Origin: Poecilobothrus nobilitatus
Taxonomy: Eukaryota > Arthropoda > Insecta > Diptera > Dolichopodidae
Assembly (NCBI GenBank): GCA_947095535.1
Contig: OX352773.1
Coordinates: 132,027,781-132,091,780 of the forward strand
Reading direction: 5' to 3'
Length of the DNA stretch: 64,000 nt
Shown here: one piece after another, positions 11,774 to 21,770 of the stretch
How the letters are laid out: every line of letters starts with the position of its first letter
Numbering within the stretch: position 1 is the first letter of the stretch
Program-made: the position numbers and the translations under genes
Notes under the pieces: model-generated
Told to the model about the DNA's origin: nothing
The model's database searches: none
The model's input: the letters and a program-made list of their open reading frames with translations, nothing else

Positions 11774-12531
11774 GGAGTCTGTTTCGTTTCTAACACTCTG
11801 CTGTTTATTTAACACTATGACAGATAAAAGCCGTTTCGAAATGCCTGAGTAGAGTAAAATAAACATTCTGACGTCACAAATATCATTTCGGAACACCAGA
11901 ATCGAGTTAATAGAGTTAATTTTTTGAATCCTACTCGTTAGGAGGATTAAGGAGTGTTAGAAATGTCAAAGGCTTGAAGTGTCGTTTTTGTTTTATCTTT
12001 TTTATGAAACGCAATTTTTATTTAATAATTTTATTTGATTTTTGGAATTTTTGTTTATATAACAAACTTTGTAAAGTATAATATTTATTATATAATTATA
12101 TAATTTAATTAATAAATAAGAATGAACACTTTTACTGGGGAAATTATTAATGGCAATTTTAATTATGTCTTGGTTAAAAAATCTTGATTAGGAATAGCAG
12201 AAATAGTACTAAATAAAAAGTAAAATAATGTTATTAATTTTCAAAAACCAAACTACTATAATATTTCACATTGCAAAATTATTGTATGTATTTTTGAATG
12301 ATGAAACTTGGAACTCATTGTTGCTGTTTTTGAGTAAATTTATCTATTTTAAATAAAATTGTTTTTGTTTACTTGTTTATTATTCCCATCTGATTTTGAC
12401 AGTTTAAATTCAAATTAACTCTACACTAATCGTTTCGAAATGGCAGAGTAAAATTAACTTTGCTGTGAGTATAAAAGTTAATCCTATAAAAGCATTTTAC
12501 TCTACTCGGAGTTAGAAACGAAACGTACTCC
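11774..12531. mobile_element. 758-bp non-autonomous TIR element (MITE-like)
   Basis: The ends are inverted: GGAGTCTGTTTCGTTTCTAA at the left and the reverse complement of TTAGAAACGAAACGTACTCC at the right (12512-12531), about 24 bp with a few mismatches. Further in, 'gtttcgaaatg' plus an ACTCTACTC-type motif is repeated in inverted form (11830-11860 versus 12430-12510). No transposase inside, so non-autonomous. Target duplication not resolved: flanks 'aact' and 'tgcgg' do not match. Confidence 0.6.
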
Positions 12532-12644
12532 TGCGGACTTATGAATATCAAATATATTTCCAACAACTTGGTATTCACAACAACTTTTTAGTTAATATAT
12601 GTATGTAAGTTATTGCAACTTTAATAATTAAAAGATATAAAATT

Positions 12645-12808
12645 CTTATCGAAACGGGGTAGAATTTTGCCTTTATTTTATCCCTTAATTCATTGCAAAT
12701 GAAATGAAATTGCTGCTTAGAAAGACGAAATTCTTCAAACCATCTACGATTGTTCAGATCTTTGTATAAGTTTTCCCAAACAATTTTGGCTCTATAATTT
12801 CTTTCTTT
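12645..12808 (-). pseudogene. PIF/Harbinger-like transposase N-terminal fragment
   Basis: The minus strand reads RRWFEEFRLSKQQFHFIC followed by NELRDKIKAKFYP, which fits the 'RW...fRms...F..L...l' block that precedes the DDE core in PIF/Harbinger nucleases. The core itself is not visible on either side. Identification rests on one short block, so it is tentative. Confidence 0.5.
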
Positions 12809-13224
12809 TTTGGGACCACAAAATTAATTGCTTCAACTATAATTTGGGAACTCTACTTTTGTCTTTTTATGATCAAACTGCATTGAATAAAACTTTTGCT
12901 ATAGATATTTGGAACAATGTAAAACCAAAAATAATTTTTCCCTTACTTTAATTGTTCACTGTATTCCATTCTCTCTTTTTTTCTAATCGCTGAATTTGAC
13001 TGAAAATATCTTATGGATCTTATTGACCGTATATATGGTTACCATTCGCACTCTTTTAAGTCGAAATATCCTCTTTTTCTAATTTGCTCTTTTATTCTCT
13101 TTACTTTTTTTCATAAAATCTTTTTTTGCACTCTATTTTCAAAGCATCCACTTTTTTCAACTTTTATTTAGATGTTGACAAGAGAAAGTATAAACATCCC
13201 ATAATATGTTCAATTTTTTTTTGT

Positions 13225-13342
13225 AGTGCTGCACACAATGCCGAACGAATTTTTAGTCTCATAAACAAGCAATGGTCTGATGATCGTAATAAATTAGATA
13301 AAAATATGCATGCCTTAATACATTTAATATGCCTTAATGCAT
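13225..13342 (+). pseudogene. hAT C-terminal dimerisation-domain fragment (second hAT)
   Basis: Reads SAAHNAERIFSLINKQWSDD and then RNKLDKNMHALIHLICLNA, the classical hAT dimerisation block ('s...ERiFS.....w...RN.l....l..L..ik.n'). It is preceded by TTTTTTTTGTAG, a plausible splice acceptor, so it may be the last exon of a lost element. It differs clearly from the dimerisation block of the hAT at 5349-8586. Copy B carries substitutions just upstream (13151, 13191). Confidence 0.7.
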
Positions 13343-13409
13343 GTTTATACTGTGTAATTTTGTTTTCTTTGTTACCACTAAAACCATTAATAAAATTGTG
13401 TTAATTTTA

Positions 13410-14697
13410 ATAAATTATAATTTATAAATGTTATAACTATCGATCCTTATATAAATTATTATCAAAAATTTAATAAAATTATTTACACAGTAATTTTTTT
13501 TTTTAATAAATTGTATAGAAGGCCTCTTTTTTCAGTTGCAGCGCCACTTTTAGAGAAAAACCTTTGGGCAGCCCTATCTGTATATCCATTGTTTCAAATA
13601 AATTTTATTATAAACATGGTAATGTTTTCATATAAAAAAATAAATTGACAAACATGAATATTGAGATTTGGCAGTTAACTTGAGAAGTAGTTATCCCGGC
13701 AATCTGTCATGGGAAAAAATCATGCCATATCACAACACCCAGTGACCTGCATTTTTGATTGATGCGTTTAATGTAGGTTATTCTTGGTTATAGATCAAAA
13801 ACTAATTGGATTGTTTTGCTTTGGGTTGCATTGCAAGATAGTTGAAAGTGTGGGTTGTTAACTTATAAGTTGTAAGTGGTTGTATTGTAAGAGGTGAAGT
13901 TTGTCGGCACTCTGTAAGTTGTCAGGCGGGGTTAATGAATTGAACAAGTTTAGGATATTTAGATTTTTCACTAAATTCATTAGTACTTTGTAATAGAATA
14001 TCATACAAATAGTAAGAAAATAATTTTTTATCAAGTCAAATCAATTTTTTTTATTTTTATTCGAATGCTTAATAAAATATAGTAAAAGGAGATATAAAAG
14101 AATCGAAAAAAAAGACTTCATTTTATTATTGGATAAAAATATTCATAGATACTTTTTTAAATATTAAGATGAAAAATAATAAAAATAAAAACGAAAACGC
14201 GAACAAGAATGAAAATTATTTTGCATTCTTTTAATGTCTTTTTACCTGGTGTAAAAGAAATTGTTTGACAATTGATTCTTTCAAACAATTTAAAAACTGA
14301 ATACAAACTCTAAAAAAAAAAAAAAATTAAAATAAGAACAAAAAGAAAAGAAAAAAAATCTGTTATGTAAGATTTCTTTTTTAGTTCTATATGAACATAG
14401 ATAATATATACCACTAATAGATGACCAACTCAAAATTTTTTTACTACTGGCCCCAAAACGGTGGAACAGGAAGTTTTGAAATAAGCACAGTTTCCCTTTA
14501 AGGCCAATAGATGTCACTACAAAAAAAAAATCATTTTTAACCTAGCTTTTGTTCCTATAAGATTGTATTTATATTAACGTAAACACAGAATTTATTTAAA
14601 AAAAATATTTTTTATTAAATATTATATTTAACAAAATTATTTTTAAAACAAATTTAACTGCATCCCATTTATTCATTATTCTTTAGTTACTTTTTCA
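13410..14697. other. Non-coding interval
   Basis: No gene recognised. 13730-13960 is less AT-rich, with several GTTG/GTAAG repeats ('taagttgtaagtggttgtattgtaag'). 14040-14350 is A-rich. The two copies differ here by a 3-bp indel near 14297 and a homopolymer length change at 14521. The minus frame 14290-14517 is compositional. Confidence 0.45.
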
Positions 14698-15102
14698 TCA
14701 ACCAGTATTACTCCAATCCTTGCATATTTTGATCAGTGCATGTGCTAGTTTTTCTTGTCGTTTCTTTATTTTATTAAATTTTTCTGAAAAAGAAACATTT
14801 TCTAAACTTTTATTAACGTACTTACCTTGAATATTAGAGGTTACAATTTCGTTATTGTTATCATCTAGAATAACATCTAGAAGAAAAAATAAAATTGATA
14901 TATTGAATAAGGAAAAATAAAATAGATATATTGAAAAATATTTTCAAACACAATAATTTTTATAGTTGAAAAAAAAAAAATTAGTTGTAAAATTTAGCAT
15001 ACCTAATGAGGAACATGGTGAATTTAAATTCTCGTCCTCTAAATACTCTTCTTCCAAAAACTCCTCTTCTAAATAGTCTTCTTCCAAACATTCCTCCTCC
15101 AT
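14698..15102 (-). CDS. Unrecognised two-exon gene model for an acidic 92-residue protein (copy A)
   Basis: Exon 1 is 15102-15003: ATG, with an in-frame stop 15 bases upstream, then 33 codons of an acidic repeat (MEEECLEEDYLEEEFLEEEY onward; the unit LEEE/LEED with an aromatic residue occurs four times) and one base. Donor is GTATGC. The intron is 15002-14877 (126 bp) with acceptor TTTTTTCTTCTAG. Exon 2 is 14876-14698, joining in phase 1 to give DVILDDNNNEIVTSNIQG, then a lysine-rich helix-like tail KFNKIKKRQEKLAHALIKIC and a stop at 14698. An internal 42-bp GT-AG segment (14825-14784) is a multiple of three and could be optionally removed. No family recognised; it lies just upstream of, and divergent from, the Polinton block, so it could belong to that element or to the host. 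Both frames are clean, unlike the neighbours. Confidence 0.5.
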
Positions 15103-15239
15103 TAAAAATTGAAATTTTTAATTCAAATGTTTTTCTTTTAAAAGATACATGTACACATTATAACAATTTTTAACAGCACATTTAAAACTGTTTTTGATAA
15201 GTAAGTGTATAGGACTTGTTGATTTATAATTATTAATAT

Positions 15240-15612
15240 TTAAATGGAAGGTAAATCTCTTCTTTGACATAAATTTTTTCGGCTAGTTCTAAATAATGTT
15301 TTAATATATGTAGGTATAACGTCCAAATAATCAATTAACCCATTAGCCCATTTAAGTCCATTTATTTTATTCTCACAATATTGATTATTAAAATTTATCT
15401 CTTGACTAATTCTCTGCGTGGTGTGGTGGTTTAAAGTGATACATAATTGGAATTAAACTTCCTTTTGCAAGTATAGCTAGCTCTTTTAAGAAATACTGCT
15501 TTTCATTTTCTCGTAAAAATTGTAGGTCAACTATAAATATTTGTTTATCAATGTCCAAGGTTTTTGTATGAATGTTCGATAGAATAATTAAATTTACATT
15601 TATATTCTTTTC
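15240..15612 (-). pseudogene. Broken coding relic of an element-associated protein
   Basis: The minus strand gives IDKQIFIVDLQFLRENEKQY then LKELAILAKG and YHFKPPHHAEN before a stop; after a frameshift it reads NGLKWANGLIDYLDVIPTYI. The pattern 'ivD.Q.f.....fivKE.ai......yhFkPP' followed by 'hGl.W..G.i.Y' recalls an uncharacterised protein that I associate with Polinton-type elements in insects. That association is from memory and is unverified. A shorter plus-strand frame at 19708-19920 has a similar opening. Decayed; it faces away from the ATPase relic. Confidence 0.4.
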
Positions 15613-15676
15613 AGAAAAAGAATTTTTTATATTATAAAGTATAGGTTAACTATGCTAGTTTTTAACTAATACTATT

Positions 15677-16364
15677 ATGCTGGGTCATCCATTTATAATG
15701 ATGGTGGCTGGGCCATCCTGCTGTGGTAAAACTACTTTTATCCATAATTTAATAAAATATAGAAAGGAAAATATACTACCACACATTAATTGAATTATTG
15801 GTGTAATCCAGACAAAAATGCGGTTCCATCATATATGAAAGATGTTGACTATAGTAATACCGTAATACAATATCAGATTTTAATGATAATCAAGAAAATT
15901 TGTTGATTATTATCGATGATATGATGCTAAATTCTTATGATAAGTATGTGTGTGATTTATTTACCAGAGGTTCACATGCACATCATAGAAATTTGTCTGT
16001 AATACTTGTAACTAAAATTATTTTCCATCAGGGTAAGTTTTCAAGATACATTTCACTTAACTGTAAATATCTTGTACTTTTTAAAAATCAAAGAGACAAA
16101 TTGCAGATATTACCCTTAGTTCGCCAGATTTATCCAAATTAAATCAAAGCATTTGAAAAAGTATATAATGAAGTGACATCAGACCCATATGGGTATATAT
16201 TAATAGATCTTACTCAAGACCTTAATGTTTTATTTCGAATAAGAAGTGATATATTTGGAAAAACTTTGTGCTTTTATACAAAAAATCAATTAGAACAATT
16301 TGGGAAAGAATATGAAACGTTTGAAGGCCAACCGTCATATATTGCACCTATTAAAAAGCTCTAA
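15677..16364 (+). pseudogene. Polinton/Maverick packaging ATPase, decayed (copy A)
   Basis: From the ATG at 15677 the frame reads MMVAGPSCCGKTTFIHN, a Walker A P-loop, and stops at 15789. After frameshifts, 15900-16142 contains LLIIIDDMML (Walker B) and then FTRGSHAHHRNLSVILVTK and FHQGKFSRYISLN, the conserved 'Lf.rgsHHrniSvi.v.Qn.f' region of FtsK/HerA-type genome-packaging ATPases of Polintons. A third segment (16173-16364) has DPYGYILIDLTQDLNVLFRI. The protein would pump element DNA into capsids. At least two stops or frameshifts break it. Copy B differs at 15926 (Met to Ile just after Walker B). Confidence 0.85.
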
Positions 16365-16629
16365 ACCAGAATTTCAGAAAGTAATTATAAAACACTGTGA
16401 TACTGAAGTAATCAAAACACTTTGTGAAATTGCTTTAAACATTTTAAAAGGTAATTCTAATCTAAGTAAAAAATCCACAACGCTATTGCGAAAGTATAAA
16501 AAGGAATTGAGATCCGTCATTTGCCGTCAAAAATCTATAAATAGTAAAATCATTATTCAACGTGGTGGATTTTTACCTACACTTCTTGATGCAGTACTGT
16601 CAGGGATAATCGGAAATTTTATAAAATGA
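16312..16629 (+). CDS. Polinton-type small protein with hydrophobic tail (copy A)
   Basis: An open 105-residue frame; the start chosen is the ATG at 16312 (the frame is open further upstream but without ATG). It is basic and helical in the middle (ALNILKGNSNLSKKSTTLLR, then KYKKELRSVIC) and ends in a glycine/leucine-rich segment GGFLPTLLDAVLSGIIGNFI. This layout, directly after the ATPase, matches a small Polinton protein that I would compare with adenovirus-like core or membrane-active minor virion proteins; the exact role is inference. It overlaps the preceding ATPase frame, and its stop overlaps the next ATG (ATGA at 16626-16629). It is one of the few uninterrupted frames in the block. Confidence 0.6.
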   Translation: MKRLKANRHILHLLKSSKPEFQKVIIKHCDTEVIKTLCEIALNILKGNSNLSKKSTTLLRKYKKELRSVICRQKSINSKIIIQRGGFLPTLLDAVLSGIIGNFIK

Positions 16630-17209
16630 ATAATGTAACATTTAACAAGATGATATTAAAATCCGAGATTTATGAAAAAATGAAGCAAAATGTAGACGTT
16701 GAACCGTATGATGTCGATAAAAACATAAAAAAATACTGTTAAATAAACAACTGACAGACACTCAAAAATGTTATTTATACCGTCAAAAAATAAGAAATAA
16801 AATTAGAGTTCTTAATCGTAATAAAGAACAGCAATTAAAAATTACAGAAACAAAAGGTACTCAAACTCGTGCAAAACCTTTGTATATTGATACGAAAAAG
16901 AAGCTAATGAAGTATTCGATGATGAAATGGAAGAGAAAATTTTTACAAAAGCATTGTCAGCTAAATCTATCAAAATCTATTAGAAATAAAAATGTACAAA
17001 TTTTTGAAACTGATGCAGGAGACATAATAACAGTTCCTTTAGACAGCCCCAGGCTATCAGCGAAGAAGAAAAAAACTATAAATAGCAAAGAGTTAAGCAA
17101 TACATCAAGACGTGTTTTACGGTTTGCTATTGCAGTAATACTCAAACAGAACTTAATTTTCCCATTCGTAAGAATAAATCAACTATACTCATGGACAACA
17201 TACAAATGA
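16626..17209 (+). pseudogene. Polinton-block basic protein relic (copy A)
   Basis: Starts with ATG in an ATGA overlap with the previous frame and reads about 38 residues (FNKMILKSEIYEKMKQNVDV) before breaking. A second open frame, 16880-17209, is lysine-rich and contains FETDAGDIITVPLDSPRLSA followed by a KKKK run. Position between the small protein and the penton-like relic suggests an element protein, but I do not recognise the family. Copy B has one substitution at 16918 equivalent. Confidence 0.4.
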
Positions 17210-18110
17210 ATTTTACATTAATTTACTAAGTGATTCATCCTTGAATTATTATCCGGAAATACATTATCAGCTTTTGCAAACAACTTAAATAAGCAAGTCA
17301 TTTTGGATTCAAAATGGAAAGTTGGTATTTCTAAAATATATATGTATAAATGATTTTATTCCAAGTGCATATGGAGAAAGCCCGGAAATATTGGTGTTAC
17401 GGAAGTTAAATATAATAGCATTGGTACAACATACATTTCATACAGATCTGAGCAAATTAATTGTGATTGGAAAGCATTTGTTTTACCAAGACTAATACAA
17501 GATATACAACCATTTGATGGATACACAAAAATAGAATGCGAATGTCAACTTATATGGCAAATTTATGATTATATTTCTAAAGATTCTAGTTATATGAAAT
17601 CTAAAGAATCAGCATCGTATGTTAGAGAATTAATTAAAATTTGTGTTAATAATCCAAAAGTGGAAATAAAGTTACGCGAAGAAAGTGATTTTACAATAGA
17701 CTGTTTTTATTAACGAATGTTTTAACCAAATTTTACAAAAATTCCCAGACTTTAAAAAGCATAAAAACAGAATTGTAGAACTATATAAATCATATTTAGA
17801 AACATTATACTTGATACCTGTTATTTAGCCTGATATTATATATATTTGTATATACTGATATTAATGAAATACATGTCGTTGGAGATAATACAATAAGATG
17901 TTTAAGAGCAATGTGATTAAAAATGTATCAACGATTAAAAATGCATATGAAAATAATTCAATAGAATTTAAAAATTTCAATATTTTCCTGTTAAAAAGAA
18001 AAATTTTGATAATATTTCTATTTTATTATGTGATAAGTATCGTAGTTCAATGAATTTCTCTCCTAGTAGTATTCTGACAAAAATTGTATTGCATTTTAAA
18101 AAAGTATAAA
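17191..18110 (+). pseudogene. Polinton penton-like minor capsid relic (copy A)
   Basis: Broken into several frames. The most diagnostic parts are near the end: FVYTDINEIHVVGDNTIRCL (about 17850-17910), matching the 'vY.Di.....vGd.....LR' block of Polinton minor capsid (penton-like) proteins, and FDNISILLCDKYRSSMNFSP (about 18006-18065) followed by a 'LHF' tail. Upstream fragments include YRSEQINCDWKAFVLPRL. In intact elements this protein forms capsid vertices. Many stops and frameshifts make it non-functional. Assignment is by motif memory and by position before the major capsid relic. Confidence 0.6.
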
Positions 18111-18145
18111 TTTTGTAACAATATTTATTATTTTATTTAAACTTT

Positions 18146-19660
18146 ATGGAGAGAGCTTCAGATAAAGCATTAATATGCATGGAGAAAGCATATTAATGTT
18201 TGGTCTGATATTGCAAAACGTGCAAATGTAAAAGAGGTTGTATAAGTTCAAAGTAAAGAGATATTGACAATGAAATGTATGGACAAGGTTAAAGAAAAAG
18301 AAGAACATTTCATTAACAATTTAAATTATTATACGCCGGCAAAGTTAGTAGCAAAAGGAAACAAAAAGATATTTTTGAATTATTATGATTGAGTGTATGA
18401 AATCTAAGTTGGATATATTTAAAACACTCCCAGTTCAGTCAAGTATTTTGCGTTCTGAAGAAGTTTCCTATAAGCACATCGCTTCTCTAGATAATCCATC
18501 AGTCATAGAATTTGTTTCATTAGACCATGGTGATACATATAGAGACTTATCTTCTACATATCTAAAATTAAAAGTACAAATTTAAAAAAAAAGTTAGAAT
18601 GCAATGGAATAAAGATACAGAAAAAAGCTTGATGGAAATTCTATACAACAACCAAGTGTAGTTAATAATATGTTACACTCATTAATAAAACAATGCAACG
18701 TTCAACTAAATGGGAAGGATATATGTACCTCCATCAGATGGCAATTACCATTACAGAGCTTATATAGAATCATTATTAAATTACGGTACAGATGCCGCTA
18801 CAACCCATAGAATGCGCTTGATGGGTGTTATATAAGCCATATATATAGGAAAATCAGATAATAGTGTTTCAAAAGAATGTCAAAAATAATACCAAAATAG
18901 CAATGTAGTAGAACTTATAGATAAACTACATCTAGATATGTTTAATCAACCTACACTTCTCATAAACAATGTTGATGTTCGAATTCTCCTAACACTAGAA
19001 AAGCCAGAATTTTACCTCTTTTCAGATGATTCTGACGAATCGTAGTGTGTTATTGGCACATAATATTGTTTTGGATAAAACTAACGCCAAGTACAATTTC
19101 AAAACGTGTAGAGGTAAAAAGCTTTACAATTCCCCAGAATATTTCATCAATATCACTTGATAATGTTTTCATTGGACAGTTACCAAACACAATAATATTT
19201 TGTATGACAGAAAATTCAGTTTACTCTGGAAAAAGATAAAAAAAAACCTATGCAATTTGAAACACTTTGATATTTCGCAATTTATATTAAACGTAAATAG
19301 AGTTCAAGTACCCAATTCAGCAATTGTAACTAGTTTTTCCGAAGAAAATAATTGCCATACTAGAGCGTATAGTACACTTTTTTCAGGTACTGAAATTTAC
19401 CATAAGGATAAAGGATATCATTAATTATAAAGGACATAACAAAATCTATGTTTAGCAATGGATTCTTCATACTATAGCTTTTGAAATGAAATGGTGCATC
19501 TGGAAATGAAGTGTGTCAAGGTTTACTAAACCAGGGTACAATTAGAATAGGGACAAGGCTATCAAAGTCTCTTGCATAAACACTAACTGCTGTTGTTTAA
19601 AAAGAATTTCATGCAAGCTTAGAAAATAATAAAAATCAAAATATATTCACAAACCTATAA
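18146..19660 (+). pseudogene. Polinton major capsid protein relic (copy A)
   Basis: The clearest frame (18385-18585) reads SKLDIFKTLPVQSSILRSEE and GDTYRDLSSTYLKLKVQI, the N-terminal strand region of the double-jelly-roll major capsid protein of Polintons. Later pieces in other frames are LHSLIKQCNVQLNGKDIC (about 18675), DNVFIGQLPNTIIFC (about 19160), LKHFDISQFILNVNRVQVPN (about 19258-19317) and a C-terminal region with GTIRIGTRLSK (about 19535). Order and spacing agree with the family, and total length (about 1.5 kb) is close to normal. At least five frame breaks show it is dead. Confidence 0.8.
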
Positions 19661-19707
19661 ATATCATACATTAAAGTAAATATGATATTTGACAAAATGT
19701 CTCTGTC

Positions 19708-19920
19708 TTGTGCACTCTGGATGTAACATTTTATTGTGATGATAATAATAACTCGTTTGTGAAAGATATTTGTATAGTTGGTATTAAAGAAGCTTGTAAA
19801 AAGATTGTAAAAAAGCTCAAGTATAAATTTCCAACTAGCGATTTGGCAAATGATAATTTTGAAAATAACTCTTTCGAAACTGTGTACAATGATAAAATAA
19901 ATAAAGAACTCTATAAGTAG
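19708..19920 (+). pseudogene. Small element-associated frame (copy A)
   Basis: Reads CTLDVTFYCDDNNNSFVKDI and CIVGIKEACKKIVKKLKYKF, ending at a stop at 19920. The opening resembles the pattern in the minus-strand relic at 15240-15612 ('lDv.f..d.n..fv.ke..iv'). No further domain is visible. Probably a fragment of a Polinton-associated gene. Confidence 0.35.
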
Positions 19921-19973
19921 TAGAAAAATTTGATGCTATTATAACAAATAAAAAATCAAAAAATAAATAAAAA

Positions 19974-20321
19974 AAATTTTTAATAGCAAATTTTTCTGTA
20001 ATTTTCTAAACTATATTGTTACAATCGAGATTTCTTTGAAAAAGTTTATTTCAATATGTCAAATATATATATAAATATAAGTATATATAAGCTTTACAGT
20101 CTGTGAAATTAAAATAAAAGCTGGAGGCAACAAACGCATAACTATAAACTTATATTTTTAAATTTTGCCTCCAGCTTTTATATTAATTTCACAGACTTTA
20201 AAACTTATATATACTTATATTTATATATATATTTGACATATTGAAATAAACTTTTTCAAAGAAATCTCGATTGTAACAATATAGTTTAGAAAATTACAGA
20301 AAAATTTGCTATTAAAAATTT
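19974..20321. repeat. Long hairpin: 157-bp inverted repeat, 34-bp spacer (copy A)
   Basis: Left arm 19974-20130 and right arm 20165-20321 are reverse complements with only about three mismatches, separated by 34 bp. The innermost part of the left arm is AAAGCTGGAGGCAA. It lies 55 bp after the last Polinton-block frame. It could be two fused element termini, or a transcribed hairpin. No coding content. Confidence 0.95.
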
Positions 20322-20508
20322 ATTTTCTACTTTTTAGTTCAAAAAAGCTGTTTTTTTAAAATTTTTTTTTATTTATTTTATTTTATTCTTTTTAGTAACG
20401 ACAAATATAAGTATTGAATTGATATTTTTTTTTTCCTTGTTTAAATTTGAATTTTTACAGTTGCCCTCACAGTCAATAATTATATTATTACCTGTTATAA
20501 TATAGAAT

Positions 20509-20957
20509 AGCTAAATTCAAAATTTAAATAAAAATATTGCAATTTTATAATGTTCTTTATTTCCACTTAAAATGCGACCCTTTAAAAACTTTGATTCATA
20601 CACTGCCTTGTTTTTTCTTTCTTTTGTAGCATGACATTTTAATATTTCTTTTTTTCTATCTGTTATGTGTGTAAATATCAGATGTGCACATATACATAAG
20701 AAATAGTCTTTAAAAATATTTAAAAACAATCAAAGTAACATTTTTTGTTCTCTTTTTTTCTATTCGTTTTTATTTTTCTTCCAGTATTACATTTTACTTT
20801 TTTTTTCTGTTATTTAGGTACGCTAAGAACTTATTTTTTTTTTTTAATATTAAATTTATGCATACAGTCTATTTAAAAAATAGAAATTATTAGCTATAGA
20901 ACATTCTGAATTTTTTTTTTTTCGTTTATGTTTACCGTCCATTCATATAAATATAAT
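20509..20957 (+). repeat. Direct repeat unit R1 (copy A)
   Basis: Starts AGCTAAATTCAAAATTTAAA and ends in the block TACCGTCCATTCATATAAAT. The same order recurs 624 bp downstream as R2. Confidence 0.88.
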
Positions 20958-21132
20958 TATTGGTATTAAAAAACAATAAGAATGAATCTATAACTACACA
21001 CATATATACTGATATATTCATTCATATACATTTTATAGTAGTATGGGTACTATATAATGATCTGAACTTCTGATTGTTATATTGTATTATATATTGTGGC
21101 AAAATTTTTAAAAAATTAAGAAAACGTTGCAT

Positions 21133-21770
21133 AGCTAAATTCAAAATTTAAATAAAAATATTGCAATTTTATAATGTTCTTTATTTCCACTTAAAATGCG
21201 ACCCTTTAAAAACTTTGATTCATACACTGCCTTGTTTTTTCTTTCTTTTTATAACATAACAACATTTTAATATTTTTTTTTTTATCTGTTATGTACGGAA
21301 ATATCAAACGTATGTTTCTTTCTTTTAAAATCATAACATTTTAATAGTTCTTTTTTTCTATCTGTTATGTAGGTAAATATCATATGTGCACATATACTAT
21401 TTCTTATGTAAAATAGTATATATACTATTTTACATAAAATATACTATTTCTTATGTCTATTTCTTATGACTTTAAAAATATTTAAAAACAATCAAAGTAA
21501 CATTTTTTGTTCTCTTTTTTTCTATTCGTTTTTATTTTTCTTCCAGTATTACATTATACTTTTTTTTTCTGTTATTTAGGTACACTAAGAACTTATTTTT
21601 TTTTTTAAATATTAAATTTATGCATACAGTCTATTTCAAAAATAGAAATTATTAGCTATAGAACATTCTGAATTTTTTTGTTGTTCGTTTATGTTAACCG
21701 TCCATTCATATGCATACATAAAATTTTTTTTTGTTCGTTTATGTTTACCGTCCATTCATATAAATATAAC
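21133..21770 (+). repeat. Direct repeat unit R2 (copy A), expanded
   Basis: Repeats R1 with two internal expansions: an extra 'ctttcttttaaaatcataac' segment plus palindrome near 21310-21470, and a doubled 'gttcgtttatgtt.accgtcc' block (about 21683 and 21734). Confidence 0.88.
21404..21437. repeat. Perfect 34-bp palindrome (copy A)
   Basis: The half-site TTATGTAAAATAGTATA is followed directly by its reverse complement. It lies inside R2 and is absent from R1. Confidence 0.92.

Noticed and set aside
14784..14825. 42-bp GT-AG intron in the two-exon gene model as an obligatory intron
   Set aside because: It is shorter than usual fly introns and is an open multiple of three, so read-through is equally consistent. 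Kept only as a possible optional intron.
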